DNA of 64,000 bases from the NCBI RefSeq assembly GCF_033095945.1, contig NZ_AP026800.1, positions 1,612,001 to 1,676,000 on the forward strand, read 5' to 3'. Source of the DNA: Bombiscardovia apis (lineage in GTDB: Bacteria; Actinomycetota; Actinomycetes; Actinomycetales; Bifidobacteriaceae). This document shows positions 1 through 10,211 of this stretch, piece after piece. How positions within the stretch are numbered: the first letter of the stretch is position 1; every line of letters begins with the position of its first letter. Both the position numbers and the translations under genes were made by a program. The notes under the pieces are model-generated. The model worked only from the letters and a program-made list of their open reading frames with translations. It was not told where the DNA came from and did no database searches.

Positions 1-1472
1 ATCGATGCCGGGGCGGGAACTGGCTCCTTGGCCTCTTCCTGGTCTTCTTTGTGAATGACAGGAATGTCAGCCGTATTCGGAGCATCGTTGTCGGATTCAT
101 CCTCAAACTCGGACTCAACTACAGGCATGGGCGCGGGCACAGCCTTGGCCTTGCTGATTGCTTCGTGCTTGGCTGGCCGGGCTGCGAGAGAAGCCGGTGC
201 GGTAGCAGGCTCAGCGCCAAGCTTGTCGAAAGCACCGAACGAGGTGGAGAAGATAGAACGCAGCTGGTCAACGCGGGTGGTAATATCGGCCTCGCGATGC
301 TGGAGCTTAGCAATCTGCTCCTGCAAGTTGTTGAGCTCGCTCTGGGCAGCCTTGCGGCGCTCCTCAATCTCTTCCTTGGCCTGCTTGCGGCTCTCTTCCA
401 AAAGCTGAGCAGCCTTCTCTTCGGCTTCCTTACGCTTCGAAGCAGCAAAGTCGTCAGCTTCTTTACGGGTCTTCTTGGCCTGCTCAATCAGCTGTTCGGT
501 CTCTTCCTCAGTCTGCTTGCGGCGCTCCTCAAGGCTCTTGAGTAAGTCGTTGACCTTAGTAGTAGCCTCTTCCTGCTGGGCAGAAATCTGCTCACGAACC
601 CGCTGGGCCTCTTCACTCACCTTGGCCTGAGTAGTGGCACTGTTGACGTTGGCATCGTCCACAATCTTCTGGGCCTGAGTTTTTGCCTTATCGGTAATCT
701 CACCAGCCTGGCGCTGAGCCTCAGTGAGCATCTTCGAGACCTGCTCGCGCACGTCGGAAAGCTTCTTATTAGCCTCAGCTAAAGCCTGCTGAATCTGATC
801 GTTGGCCTCATTCTTGAGTTTAACGACCTCTTCATTGGCCTTTTGGCGCAGCTCGGCAACTTGCTGGGTGGCCTTAGCCTTGGAAGCAGCGGCATCGCGC
901 TCCTGCTCAGCACGGTCAGCTGCCAGCTTCTTCTCTTGCTCCTCGCGAGTGTTTTTCAGCTCTAATTGCAGGGCTTCACGCTGCTCTTGAGCCTGCTTCT
1001 GAGCAGATGCCTTGAGCTGGTCAGCCTGCTGGCGGGCCGTAGTAGTAAGGGTGCGAGACTGGTCGTCGGCAGCTTCCAAGATTGAGCCAGCCTTGGCGTG
1101 GGCCTCATCCACAATCCGCTTAGCATCAATCTGCGCATCCTTAACCAGAGTCGCAGCCTTCTCTTGAGCCGAAGTCCTAGTAGCAGCAGCATCTTGCTTG
1201 GCGCGGTCAAGCAGCTCTGTAGAGGTCTGCTCGGCTGAGGCCAACAACTGCTGAGCATTGGCACCGAGGGAAGCAAAAGTGCCCTCCTCACCGGGAGCAG
1301 ACTTCTTCGAGCGCTCCTCTTGCAGCTGGGCTTCCAGCTTCAAAATCCTGCTATCGTCACTCTTAATCTGCTGACGCAGTCGCGCCAAGTTATCTTGCAA
1401 CGCACTTAAGGCTTCATCGACCTTATCTTTGTCATAACCGCGCAACACGATAGGGAACTGCTCGTCCGCCAT
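1..1472 (-). CDS. DivIVA-like coiled-coil protein (C-terminus outside window)
   Basis: The frame is open from an ATG at 1472 to the window edge, at least 490 residues. AGAGGAG stands 5 bases before the ATG. The N-terminus (MADEQFPIVLRGYDKDKVDE) has the look of the DivIVA lipid-binding head, with its conserved G-Y-D-x-x-x-V-D pattern. The rest is an almost unbroken coiled coil rich in A, E, K, Q and R up to about residue 430, followed by an acidic, Pro-rich tail that runs off the window. DivIVA/Wag31 proteins mark cell poles and septa in actinobacteria and recruit wall-synthesis proteins. This one is longer than Wag31, so it may be a paralogue with a scaffold role. The family is inferred from the head motif and the coiled coil, and the exact role is unknown. 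Confidence 0.75.
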   Translation of the reverse strand, partial: MADEQFPIVLRGYDKDKVDEALSALQDNLARLRQQIKSDDSRILKLEAQLQEERSKKSAPGEEGTFASLGANAQQLLASAEQTSTELLDRAKQDAAATRTSAQEKAATLVKDAQIDAKRIVDEAHAKAGSILEAADDQSRTLTTTARQQADQLKASAQKQAQEQREALQLELKNTREEQEKKLAADRAEQERDAAASKAKATQQVAELRQKANEEVVKLKNEANDQIQQALAEANKKLSDVREQVSKMLTEAQRQAGEITDKAKTQAQKIVDDANVNSATTQAKVSEEAQRVREQISAQQEEATTKVNDLLKSLEERRKQTEEETEQLIEQAKKTRKEADDFAASKRKEAEEKAAQLLEESRKQAKEEIEERRKAAQSELNNLQEQIAKLQHREADITTRVDQLRSIFSTSFGAFDKLGAEPATAPASLAARPAKHEAISKAKAVPAPMPVVESEFEDESDNDAPNTADIPVIHKEDQEEAKEPVPAPAS

Positions 1473-1644
1473 GTTATCTCCTCTTTGCCACCACTACGAT
1501 GATCTCCCGCGTCATCCGGCGGGCTTCGCTCCAAACAAATGACCTGAATGACATTCTACCCTACCCGAGAGCACAATGCAGGTCTATAATGCTGCTTTCC
1601 ATCAGAGTTCACACTTTTTTACTGTTAGATATATAACTATCTCA

Positions 1645-2349
1645 CTAAGCAATCAGCATGTCGCCAGAAGAAGGCCGCCGGTAGTAACGCACCACTTCGC
1701 GTACCACATCTTGACCGGCGCGCACCTGCTGTTGTACTGGCAAACCCTGCGTCCGCTCGGTGGCCGGAACCGTGTCAACCACCGGCGGCAGGCTCACAAA
1801 ACCAGCCAACACTTCCGGGTGGGAACGGGTCCAATTGAGTAAGGAATAAAAGACCGCGTTGCACACGTAAGTGCCCGCGTCCGAGCTCAGTGTGGCAGCA
1901 ATATTATCTTGCGCGAAAGCGTGCAAAATAGCGCGCAGGGGAAGCCTAGTCCAATAAGCAGCAGGACCCTCCGGGGCAATGGGTACGCGCTGTGACGAAG
2001 CGTGAGACTGACCAGCGCCAGATTCCGTATTCGCATCCTTCAAATTGACGGCGCAACGCTCCAAAGCAATGGAACGGGCTGAGCGCTTAAGCCCGGTAGA
2101 AATCACGATGTTGGGTTGAAAATCCTCAATCGCCTCATGCAAGATGGGCCAAGCCTTGCCAAAAGAAATCGGCAACGTTACGGCGCGAATCTGCAAATCC
2201 AAGCCTTCGAGCGGATCTTCGCCAGCATCCTGGGAGCTCAGCGCGGGCACACCTTGCTCGGCCAGCGCGCGGGCCACCTCCAACGAAGGATTGACCTCAA
2301 CGCCTTCATAACGGTCGTATCCCGAGACAATAAGTTTGAGCTGATCCAT
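1645..2349 (-). CDS. pcp: Pyroglutamyl-peptidase I-like protein (C15 family), catalytic His position substituted
   Basis: The 234 residues fit the size of pyrrolidone-carboxylate peptidase, which removes N-terminal pyroglutamate from peptides in the cytoplasm. The nucleophile region is present as SSDAGTYVCNAVFYSLL with Cys163, and Glu97 lies in ALERCAVN as in the family. The third member of the triad is normally a His in a GFIHxP motif. Here the matching stretch reads GFVSLPPV, with Ser186 at that place. The gene follows the laccase-domain gene by 66 bases on the same strand, so co-transcription is possible. The family call is firm. Whether the protein is an active peptidase is doubtful because of the missing His. 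It may bind or cleave something else. Confidence 0.75.
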   Translation of the reverse strand: MDQLKLIVSGYDRYEGVEVNPSLEVARALAEQGVPALSSQDAGEDPLEGLDLQIRAVTLPISFGKAWPILHEAIEDFQPNIVISTGLKRSARSIALERCAVNLKDANTESGAGQSHASSQRVPIAPEGPAAYWTRLPLRAILHAFAQDNIAATLSSDAGTYVCNAVFYSLLNWTRSHPEVLAGFVSLPPVVDTVPATERTQGLPVQQQVRAGQDVVREVVRYYRRPSSGDMLIA

Positions 2350-2415
2350 ACCGCCAGTCTAGCCTTTCTCTATGCCCGCGCGATTGCTCATTCCACCACT
2401 TGCAGGAACTCGCCC

Positions 2416-3381
2416 TTAGCCTTCGCGCACAATCAAGGCCAACATGCGGCCCTCTCGCGGTTTGCCAGCCAAGGAAGCGCGGCGATGCGAATACCAGAGT
2501 GGATTTTCGAGAGTACAGCGCGGATGGCGCAAATCTGCCATACGCTCTTCTAGACTCGGCCCCTCACCATCGCTGGCGCACAGTTGCTCCAGCTCAGGGT
2601 CGGCTACCAAATACTGGGTTGCAGCAGCCAAGCGCGGGTTAGAATCCACCAAATGCTCCACGCCTGCCGCTTCCAACTCCTGGCGGGCAGCCAGCGAAAG
2701 ATCTGCTCCCGGGCCGCCAAAGCGCGTATGAGAAGCAGTTGCGGGGAAACGGTGCTCGAAGGAAGCCGCCAGCGACTCCCCTAGTTCATAGCAGTCAGCG
2801 CAAATAGCAGGGCCGAGCGTGGCCACGATCGAACCAGCATGTGCGCCTTGAGCAAGCATGCGCTCAACAGTCGAGCCGATAATGCCTTGCTCTAAGCCCC
2901 GACGGCCACAGTGGGCTGCGGCAATGACCCCGGCTTCGGCGTCGGCCAGTAGTACCGGCAGGCAGTCGGCCGCGAAAACGCCCAAGGCTAAGTTGGACTG
3001 GGCACTGACTAAGCCGTCTGCTTCTAGCTCGGCGAGTTCGCGGGCACGATCTGGGCCGAATGCATCAACATCGACAGCCCTTCCCGAATGCACCTGACTC
3101 ACTAGGGCCAAGGGAGCGCCGACCGCAGCACTGAGCGCCAAACGATTAGCTGCCACAGCCTCAAAATCGTCGCCGCCGCGAGCACCCAAATTGAAGGAAG
3201 CGAAGTCACCCTGAGAGCTACCGCCGAGCCGAGTGGTGTAGACCACCTTAATGCCCGGCGCTAAGTCAATGGGAATTGTAACGGGAATGGGCAGACCCTC
3301 GCGACTGGCCTGCGGGCCCGCCGTGCTGTCTACCAACTCGTAGGTGCTTGACCACTCTTCAAAAGTTACTTCGCTTGCCAC
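2416..3381 (-). CDS. Laccase-domain / purine nucleoside phosphorylase-like protein (YfiH/YlmD family)
   Basis: The 321-residue protein carries the family metal-site motifs in order: VSQVHSGRAV near residue 105, ADCLPVLL near 148, AAHCGRRGLEQGI near 166 and GPAICADCYELG near 204. The His-Cys-His set in these motifs binds zinc in YfiH-type proteins. Family members, long annotated as polyphenol oxidase, act on purine nucleosides (adenosine deaminase and nucleoside phosphorylase activity). It sits in a run of minus-strand genes between an aldo/keto reductase and pcp, with 32- and 66-base gaps. A C-terminal extension of about 70 residues lies beyond the usual core. The family is clear and the physiological substrate is not. 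Confidence 0.85.
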   Translation of the reverse strand: MASEVTFEEWSSTYELVDSTAGPQASREGLPIPVTIPIDLAPGIKVVYTTRLGGSSQGDFASFNLGARGGDDFEAVAANRLALSAAVGAPLALVSQVHSGRAVDVDAFGPDRARELAELEADGLVSAQSNLALGVFAADCLPVLLADAEAGVIAAAHCGRRGLEQGIIGSTVERMLAQGAHAGSIVATLGPAICADCYELGESLAASFEHRFPATASHTRFGGPGADLSLAARQELEAAGVEHLVDSNPRLAAATQYLVADPELEQLCASDGEGPSLEERMADLRHPRCTLENPLWYSHRRASLAGKPREGRMLALIVREG

Positions 3382-3413
3382 TCAAATCCTTCCAAGACTC
3401 TTTCCCGCCTAAA

Positions 3414-4280
3414 TCAGGGCAGGAGAGCCAATTCTTCCTTGCTCAATTGCAGCTCGCCGCCTTGCAGCGAATCCACAATCGTTTCCGGACGGTGAGCGCC
3501 CGGCAGCACAAACATACCCTCACCCTGAGCCAGCTCCCAGGCCAAAATGACCTGCTGGTAAGACACGCCACGCTCTTGGGCAATCTGCTTGAAAGTCTCG
3601 AACTTCGTTTCGTCCTTCGGCTTGCGGAATCCTCCCAAAGGGCTCCAAGACACGAATGCTAGACCGCAGTGCAAGCTGTATTCAAGGCTTTCGCGAGTGT
3701 CGATAAAGAGCGGAGAGAACTGGTTTTGCACGGCCACCAAGTTCTTACCCAAGATGCCGCGGGCCAAGTCAATCTGCTGGAGGGAAGCGTTGGAGATGCC
3801 AACCTCTTTAGCTACACCCTCTTGCACAATTTGGGCCATCGCCTGGAGCGATTCCTCGTACGGTACTTTCGGGTCTGGACGGTGTAAGTAGAGGAGGTCG
3901 ATGCTGTCAACGCCTAGGGCCATCGCTGATTCCTTGGCACGGCGAATCAGCTTCTCAGGCCGGCCGTCGACTCCCCAAGTGGGTTTGCCCTCGGTGAAAT
4001 TACGGAAATGCCCCACCTTGGTAGCCACCAAAACTTCGTCTTTGGGGCCCTTCCAAGAGTTAAGCGCCTCGCGTACCAAGTTTTCGTTCGTCTGCTCCGG
4101 GCCACCCGATTCGTAGTAGGACCAAGCGGTATCTAGTTGACGGCAACCCGCGTCGAGAGCTGCGTGAATCGTTGCTACTGCTTGCTCGCGGCTGGGTTTA
4201 CCCTCAATCGAGAGCCCCATACATCCCAAGCCAACTGCCGTAGTGGTATAGGACCCCAATGTCCTGCTCAACAATGTCAT
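3414..4280 (-). CDS. Aldo/keto reductase
   Basis: This 288-residue TIM-barrel NAD(P)H oxidoreductase has the AKR catalytic set visible: Asp in LDTAWSYY, Tyr in the same motif, Lys in VATKVG and His in LLYLHRPDP. The C-terminal cofactor-binding stretch RPETIVDSLQGGELQL is also present. GAGGAAAGGAAA lies just before the ATG at 4280. It is cytoplasmic and reduces carbonyl compounds, but the substrate cannot be told from sequence. It follows the DUF2207 gene by 56 bases on the same strand. Confidence 0.9.
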   Translation of the reverse strand: MTLLSRTLGSYTTTAVGLGCMGLSIEGKPSREQAVATIHAALDAGCRQLDTAWSYYESGGPEQTNENLVREALNSWKGPKDEVLVATKVGHFRNFTEGKPTWGVDGRPEKLIRRAKESAMALGVDSIDLLYLHRPDPKVPYEESLQAMAQIVQEGVAKEVGISNASLQQIDLARGILGKNLVAVQNQFSPLFIDTRESLEYSLHCGLAFVSWSPLGGFRKPKDETKFETFKQIAQERGVSYQQVILAWELAQGEGMFVLPGAHRPETIVDSLQGGELQLSKEELALLP

Positions 4281-4336
4281 ATTTTTTCCTTTCCTCGATT
4301 ACACTCCCATTGTACGTTTTTTGGGCGTTTTCAGCT

Positions 4337-6685
4337 CTAGCGTCCGCCGAAGGAGCCGCCGCCCGAACCGCCGGAAGAACCGCCGAAGCCGCCGCCACTA
4401 AATGAGCCACCACTGGAGCCTGAACCGCCGGAAGCGTCGCTAATGGTGGATTGCAACTGGGAGAAGCTGGAAGAGAGCTGACCGCCTAAATCGCTGAAAT
4501 CGGGCACAAAGGCTTGGTTGAAAGACTCCGAGCCCATGCTTCCCGAAGAGGAGTTCCAGCCGCCATTGACACCGTAGGAGCGGTAGGACATGTAAATGAG
4601 CTGATGGTCGGGGTGGGCATCCAGCCAGGCTTCATCGGTGACCTGCGGATAGGCCTTGGCCAACTGCTGCATGGCTTCCTTGCTGATGCCGAGTGCGGCG
4701 GCGTAGACCAAGTAAGTGCCCCACATCACCAAATCGTTGACACCACGATCTGCGAACGACGAGAAATCGGTGATATAGCTTCTAAAGCCCACTACTTGCC
4801 CGGCCCAGTCTTGCCCCTGCTCGGTTAAGACCTCGGAAGCGCCGTAACACAGGGCAAAAATTGCGCTTATCATTAGCACCGAGCCAGTGCAAGCTCCTAA
4901 GAAAGTCTGACCGGTAACCTTGCCTAGGAGCCAAACGAACACGGCCCCAATGACAGCAAGCACCTCAAGGATGACACTGTTTTCGCGCGAGCGCGTGGCC
5001 GCCAACAAACCAAACTCAGCCGCTACAGCGTTTTCAAAGTTCTCCAGCAAAGTAGAGGCCTTCTCATAATCCTTGAAGCTGTCGCGCATCTGGTTCATGT
5101 CGAAGACTGCGGTTTGCAAGCGTTCGCCAGCTTTGAGCAGCAAATCTAGGACTGCGCGCTCGCTGCCAGTTAGGCCCAAAGAATCAGGATTCTGACTAGC
5201 TACCGGGTAGATAACGACAGTTGATGTTTTGTCGGCTTTATCTTGCTTTCCGCTAGCACTACGCATGGCTTCGCCCAAGGAATGAGCGTCTGTTTGCAAG
5301 AGATTGAGTCCGGCATAGCGCTGGGCAGGGCCTGGATAAATGGCAATCGCACCCTTGTTGGCCAGCGAAAGTACCGAAGAAGCCATCTGCCGAGAGCGCA
5401 GCTGCCTCTTACCTCCATACACGACCGTGCCTAGGGCTGCGGCCGATGCCGGCGACATCTGCGGGGCATCGCGACGGTAAATAACCTCACCGTGATATTG
5501 GGATTGGCGGCGGGTAGAGAAAGCTGTTGCAAGGCAGTAGATAACTGCTGCCAACACTACGATGCCCAAGATAGCCCATACGATTAAGACCGTGCGAGCT
5601 TTGGTTTGCTGCATCTGTCGCCAGCTTCGCTCCTCTTTATCCTCGCGGTCTGCAATGTTCTTACCCTGCTCGCCTCTCATGGTGCGCTCTACGCCCTGGG
5701 TCAACGAATGATCCATCGTGACGGCAGTGTCGATATACTGGCCCGGCGCTACACGCTTAGCCTCGAAGCGCAGACTGCCATCAGCGCCGCGCGAGGAAGT
5801 CGATTCGCCCGTAAAGTGGAGCCATGCTTTGCAATTGCTGGCATTAGCACCCTTGGGCAGGTGAATCGTACCAGTCACGCTCTCGATTTGGGTCTCGTTA
5901 TTAGTACCCACCGGCTCCCACTGGAAGCTGGTGACATCGTCGTAAGCGGTAGAGACGCCATGCATGGTCATCTCTATCTCGAAGACCAAGCTGTCAGCCT
6001 TGTCTATTTGCGGGATATTCCAACCGATTTCTACGGTGCAGCTTTCCCTGCCCGCCTCGCAAGAGGCAAACTCTGAAGAGCTCGGAGTCCCGGACGCTAG
6101 AGGGGTGTATTGGTAATCAGGATGGCCATCTTCGCTATACCTATCCGCAACGGACATATACCAGCGGTTGGCTTGGGAATCATCCCAATCGGGCACGTCT
6201 GCAACACTGCTGGGGCTTATGGCCTCGGTGCGACTGTAAGTTCTATCGTCGCTGACGTTGCGCACGGAAACGTCTGAAATGCCAGTGAGGTTGAGGGGCT
6301 TAATCTCATACTGCTGGTAGAGCTGCCTCCAAGGCTTATCGCCGTCGTCATCTTCGCGAGAGAGCAGCCGCATATCTACCCGCTGTTTGACTCGCAAGTC
6401 TCCGTTGGGCAAGACGGTCGTGTCATATTTGAGTGAGTTATACGACAGCTCGGGCGTGCGAGCAGCGGTCGTTACGACAGCAAAGAGAAAACCTAATACG
6501 GCAGTTATGATAATGGCGATTGCTAGAGAGCTAAAGAAACGCTTGGCAGACCAGAAGCCGCCCTTGCGCCCACCCAACTGAGCGTTAGTAGGCAGCGGGC
6601 TTGCACCAGTAGTGTAGGGATTGCTCTGCTGGAGAGGCGGATTGGGCTGAGCTGTATAAATTCCCTGCTCGTTTGGATTGCTCAC
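4337..6685 (-). CDS. DUF2207 membrane protein with Gly/Ser-rich tail
   Basis: This 782-residue membrane protein has a Gly/Pro/Asn-rich cytoplasmic start and a membrane helix at about residues 54-75. A large extracytoplasmic domain follows (about 80-355), typical of DUF2207, with a second helix at about 362-388 and a further hydrophobic pair at about 570-620. It ends in a tail of Gly, Ser and Phe. This layout (DUF2207, helices, glycine-rich end) is the usual form of YciQ-like proteins. It lies 42 bases after lemA, and LemA/DUF2207 pairs recur in many bacteria, so the two probably act together at the envelope. No enzymatic motif is seen and the function of the family is not established. Confidence 0.85.
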   Translation of the reverse strand: MSNPNEQGIYTAQPNPPLQQSNPYTTGASPLPTNAQLGGRKGGFWSAKRFFSSLAIAIIITAVLGFLFAVVTTAARTPELSYNSLKYDTTVLPNGDLRVKQRVDMRLLSREDDDGDKPWRQLYQQYEIKPLNLTGISDVSVRNVSDDRTYSRTEAISPSSVADVPDWDDSQANRWYMSVADRYSEDGHPDYQYTPLASGTPSSSEFASCEAGRESCTVEIGWNIPQIDKADSLVFEIEMTMHGVSTAYDDVTSFQWEPVGTNNETQIESVTGTIHLPKGANASNCKAWLHFTGESTSSRGADGSLRFEAKRVAPGQYIDTAVTMDHSLTQGVERTMRGEQGKNIADREDKEERSWRQMQQTKARTVLIVWAILGIVVLAAVIYCLATAFSTRRQSQYHGEVIYRRDAPQMSPASAAALGTVVYGGKRQLRSRQMASSVLSLANKGAIAIYPGPAQRYAGLNLLQTDAHSLGEAMRSASGKQDKADKTSTVVIYPVASQNPDSLGLTGSERAVLDLLLKAGERLQTAVFDMNQMRDSFKDYEKASTLLENFENAVAAEFGLLAATRSRENSVILEVLAVIGAVFVWLLGKVTGQTFLGACTGSVLMISAIFALCYGASEVLTEQGQDWAGQVVGFRSYITDFSSFADRGVNDLVMWGTYLVYAAALGISKEAMQQLAKAYPQVTDEAWLDAHPDHQLIYMSYRSYGVNGGWNSSSGSMGSESFNQAFVPDFSDLGGQLSSSFSQLQSTISDASGGSGSSGGSFSGGGFGGSSGGSGGGSFGGR

Positions 6686-6727
6686 TACTGCCTCCCGCTG
6701 CTACGCTATCTTCTCAATTGCTGATAA

Positions 6728-7345
6728 TCACTGCCCCGAAGAGCTTGCCCCATTACTAAAATCAACCTTGGGAGCCTGCTTAGCTTCGGGCTCGGCCTCG
6801 AAGTATTGAGACTGCTCAAAGTGGAAGAGGCCTGCAATAATATTGCTCGGCACAGTCTGGATGCGCGTATTGTACTTCTGCGTCACATCGTTGTAGAACT
6901 GGCGGGCGTAAGCAATCTTCTGTTCCAAATCGGAGAGCTGATTTTGTAGGCTCATAAAGTTCTGGTTGGCCTTCAAATCAGGGTATGCCTCGACGGTTGC
7001 CATCAAGTTGAAGAGGGCGCTGCTCAGCTTGTTTTCTGCTTGAGCGCGCTGGGCTACCGCCTGCGAACTTGAAGGTGTCGAGGCTGCGGCCGCTTGCACA
7101 GCACCAGAGCGGGCCTGGGTAACTGCCGTAAGCGTGCCAGATTCATGACCGGCATAGCCTTTGACAGTTTCTACAAGATTGGGCACTAAATCGGAGCGCT
7201 GCTTCAAGAGCACGTCGATTTGAGACCAGCCGTTTTTAACGCGATTACGCAAATCAATCAGACCGTTGTAGACGCTGATACCCCACAGCACCAAGAGAAC
7301 GGCGATGACCACAATCGCAATGAGGATAATAAGTAGTGTACGCAT
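6728..7345 (-). CDS. lemA: LemA family protein
   Basis: The 205-residue protein has one N-terminal membrane helix (residues about 4-24) followed by a helical domain. The LemA signature is present: NGLIDLRNRVKNGWSQID, then LLKQRSDLVPNLVETVKGY, and an FNMxx-like late motif (ARQFYNDVTQKYNTRIQTVP). LemA proteins are small envelope proteins of uncertain role, anchored by the N-terminus. It is transcribed ahead of the DUF2207 gene in a likely two-gene operon, separated from upstream pnp by a strong terminator. Confidence 0.9.
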   Translation of the reverse strand: MRTLLIILIAIVVIAVLLVLWGISVYNGLIDLRNRVKNGWSQIDVLLKQRSDLVPNLVETVKGYAGHESGTLTAVTQARSGAVQAAAASTPSSSQAVAQRAQAENKLSSALFNLMATVEAYPDLKANQNFMSLQNQLSDLEQKIAYARQFYNDVTQKYNTRIQTVPSNIIAGLFHFEQSQYFEAEPEAKQAPKVDFSNGASSSGQ

Positions 7346-7397
7346 GAATCTATTATCCCATACCTGTGTTTCGGGTAGGAATCAGCCTGAGAATAGC

Positions 7398-7430
7398 AAA
7401 AAGCGGCCCCAACCTTTCGGTCGGAGCCAC
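7398..7430 (-). terminator. Rho-independent terminator after pnp
   Basis: Read on the minus strand, a 12-bp stem (7419-7430 with 7403-7414, three G-T wobbles) closes a GAAA tetraloop and is followed by TTTTT. It lies 37 bases after the pnp stop codon and before lemA, so it separates the two transcripts. Confidence 0.9.
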
Positions 7431-7466
7431 TTGTTTACCTATTGAGACTCATGGCCTCAGCCGGTT

Positions 7467-10211
7467 TTAGTTTTCGGTCTCGAAAGGATCGAAATCGCGG
7501 CGGACACGGCGACGGGGGCGTTCGGTACGCTCTTCGCGACCTGCCTCGTACTCGTCGTAGTGCTTATCTTCTGCGTAGCGAGGATTCTCGCGACGACCGC
7601 GGTAGCCACCGCGGCTGGAACCACCGGAATGCTCATAGCGACGCTCGCCACCACGGCGGTCAGAGTGCTCGTAACGGCTGGAACGCTCGCCACCACGGTG
7701 CTCAGAACGCTCAGAACGGTCGCGGCTACCACGATCATCACGATCATAGTCGCGGTCCTCACGGCGGTGACGTGGGCGGGAGAACTCTTCGCGCTCCTCA
7801 AATGTGTCTTCAACTACCGGCTCGTCTTCAAAACGAACAGGACGCTCGGAATGACGGGAACGGCTGCGGTCACGATCATTGTCGCGGTCGCGGCGGTCGT
7901 AACGGCCACCCCTATCGCGATCATGGTCACGACGGCCCGAACGCTCGGAACGGTCGGAACGCTCAGAACGCTCAGAGCGTTCACGGCCACCGCGGGCGTT
8001 GGACTCCTGATCTTCAAAACCAGGAATCGCCAGCGAAATCTTGCCGCGGTCGTCCACACCCTGGACGATGACCTGGACTGCGTCACCTTCCTGGAGCACG
8101 TCTTCGACAGCGTCGATGCGCTCACCGTTGGCCAAGTTGCGAATCTGAGAAATGTGCAACAAACCGTCGGTACCGGGAGTCAAGTTAACGAAAGCGCCGA
8201 AGCTCGTAGTCTTAACAACCTTGCCGTCGTACGTTTCGCCAGCCTCGGGCAGGTGAGGATTGACAAGCTGGTCGATAGTCTCCTTGGCCTTCTGAGCAGC
8301 TTCGCCACCCTCGGAGGAGATGTAGACCGTGCCGTCATCTTCAATAGAGACCTCAGCACCAGTGTCTTCCTGAATCTGGTTAATCATCTTGCCCTTGGGG
8401 CCAATGACTGCACCAATCTTGTCGACAGGCACCGTGGTGGTGATGATACGAGGAGCGTATGGGCTCATCTCGGCAGGTCCGTCGATGCACTCATCAATGA
8501 CTTCGAGAATCGTGGTGCGAGCTTCCTTAGCCTGCTGCAGAGCGCCAGCCAAGATGTCGGCAGGAATGCCATCCAGCTTGGTGTCGAGCTGCAAGGAAGT
8601 GATGAACTCAGAGGTACCAGCTACCTTGAAGTCCATATCGCCAAAGGCATCCTCAGCACCCAAGATGTCGGTCAGAGTCTTGTAAGTGGGGCGACCGTCT
8701 ACTTCACCAGTTACCAAGCCCATAGCTATACCAGCAACGGGAGCCTTAATTGGCACGCCGGAAGCCAACAGAGAGAGCGTGGAAGCGCAGACCGAACCCA
8801 TAGACGTAGAGCCGTTGGAACCCAAAGCTTCGGAAACCTGGCGGATGGCGTAAGGGAAGTCCTCACGGCTAGGCAGCACTGGAATCAGAGCGCGCTCTGC
8901 CAGGTTGCCGTGGCCGATTTCGCGGCGCTTGGGCGAACCCATGCGGCCGGTCTCACCGGTGGAGAAGGGAGGCATCTCGTAGTTGTGCATGTAGCGACGA
9001 GTGGTCGGGCCAGAAAGGGCATCAACCGTCTGCTCCATCTTGAGCATGTTCAGGGTGGTAACGCCCAAAATCTGGGTCTCACCGCGCTGGAAGAGAGCGG
9101 AACCGTGAACGCGAGGAATTACATCTACCTCAGCAGACAGGGTACGGATATCGCGCAGGCCACGGCCGTCGATGCGGTAATCCTGAGTCAGGATGCGGCG
9201 ACGAACGATTTGGCGCTGGAGCTCCTTGAAGGCATTGCCCAGCTGCTTCTCCTTCTCAGCCTCGTCCATATCCAAGAACTCGGTAGACAGCTGCTCACGC
9301 ACCTGCTCCTTGATCTCGTGAATCTGCTCCTGTCGGGGCAGCTTCTCAGCGATGGAGAGCGCCTCGTCTAAAGCGGCGTGAGCGAACTGATCGATACGGG
9401 CATAAAGCTCGTCGGTATACTCAGGGAAGAGCTGGAACTCCTTGGTGGGCTTGGCAGCCACAGCCTTGAGCTCATTCTGGGCCTGGCACAGCACCTTGAT
9501 GAAGGGCTTAGCAGCTTCCAAACCTTCGGCTACAACCGCTTCGTCGGGCTTAATCTGGCCCTCGTCGTAAATCAAGGTCCAAGCGTTCTTGCCAGCGCCT
9601 GCCTCAATCATGGCGATAGCAACGTCGCCGCCCTCAATCTCACGGCCGGCTACAACCAGCTCGAAGACAGCGCGCTCGCGCTCACTCCAACGCGGGAAAG
9701 CAACCCACTGGCCGTCAATCAGAGCCAAACGCAGACCAGAAACCGGGCCCTCGAAAGGCAGGCCAGAAATCATGGTCGAAGCGGAGGCAGCGTTGAGTGC
9801 CAGCACATCGTAGGTGTCGTCGGGGTCGAGAGCCAAGACAGTCTCTACAACCTGGACCTCGTTGCGGAAGGTGTGGGGGAAGAGAGGGCGCAGAGGACGG
9901 TCGATCAAGCGGCAAGCCAAGATGGCTTCGGTCGAAGGACGGCCTTCACGACGGAAGAAGGAGCCAGGAATCTTACCCGCAGCATACATCTTCTCTTCAA
10001 CGTCGACGGTCAGCGGGAAGAAGTCATAATTCTCCTTGGGGCTGGAACCGGCGGTAGTGGTCGACAAGACCATTGAATCTTCATCTAAGTAAGCGGCTAC
10101 TGCCCCATCCGCCTGCTGGGCGAGACGACCTGTCTCGAAGCGCACCGTGCGCTTGCCAAATGAACCATTGTCAATGGTGGCTTCTACAGCCTTAATTTCG
10201 GGACCCTCCAT
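7467..10211 (-). CDS. pnp: Polyribonucleotide nucleotidyltransferase (PNPase / GpsI) with long Arg/Ser/Glu tail
   Basis: This 914-residue protein is a phosphate-dependent 3'-5' exoribonuclease that degrades mRNA. In actinobacteria the enzyme is also called guanosine pentaphosphate synthetase. Two RNase PH cores (about 15-240 and 345-580) are followed by a KH domain around 600-650 ([18 protein letters not shown]) and an S1 domain around 665-735 ([15 protein letters not shown]). A tail of about 175 residues made of short RSE/RSD/RDR-type repeats comes last. RNase E-like tails of this kind serve protein or RNA contacts, but here that is inferred. AAAGGAGGAA precedes the ATG. It lies 280 bases downstream of rpsO on the same strand, the conserved rpsO-pnp order, with a terminator between them. 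Confidence 0.97.
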   Translation of the reverse strand: MEGPEIKAVEATIDNGSFGKRTVRFETGRLAQQADGAVAAYLDEDSMVLSTTTAGSSPKENYDFFPLTVDVEEKMYAAGKIPGSFFRREGRPSTEAILACRLIDRPLRPLFPHTFRNEVQVVETVLALDPDDTYDVLALNAASASTMISGLPFEGPVSGLRLALIDGQWVAFPRWSERERAVFELVVAGREIEGGDVAIAMIEAGAGKNAWTLIYDEGQIKPDEAVVAEGLEAAKPFIKVLCQAQNELKAVAAKPTKEFQLFPEYTDELYARIDQFAHAALDEALSIAEKLPRQEQIHEIKEQVREQLSTEFLDMDEAEKEKQLGNAFKELQRQIVRRRILTQDYRIDGRGLRDIRTLSAEVDVIPRVHGSALFQRGETQILGVTTLNMLKMEQTVDALSGPTTRRYMHNYEMPPFSTGETGRMGSPKRREIGHGNLAERALIPVLPSREDFPYAIRQVSEALGSNGSTSMGSVCASTLSLLASGVPIKAPVAGIAMGLVTGEVDGRPTYKTLTDILGAEDAFGDMDFKVAGTSEFITSLQLDTKLDGIPADILAGALQQAKEARTTILEVIDECIDGPAEMSPYAPRIITTTVPVDKIGAVIGPKGKMINQIQEDTGAEVSIEDDGTVYISSEGGEAAQKAKETIDQLVNPHLPEAGETYDGKVVKTTSFGAFVNLTPGTDGLLHISQIRNLANGERIDAVEDVLQEGDAVQVIVQGVDDRGKISLAIPGFEDQESNARGGRERSERSERSDRSERSGRRDHDRDRGGRYDRRDRDNDRDRSRSRHSERPVRFEDEPVVEDTFEEREEFSRPRHRREDRDYDRDDRGSRDRSERSEHRGGERSSRYEHSDRRGGERRYEHSGGSSRGGYRGRRENPRYAEDKHYDEYEAGREERTERPRRRVRRDFDPFETEN

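Noticed and set aside
7560-9371. 603-codon plus-strand frame opposite pnp
   Set aside because: It mirrors the strongly conserved PNPase codons on the other strand. High third-position GC opens long false frames here, and no ribosome site or known domain is seen.
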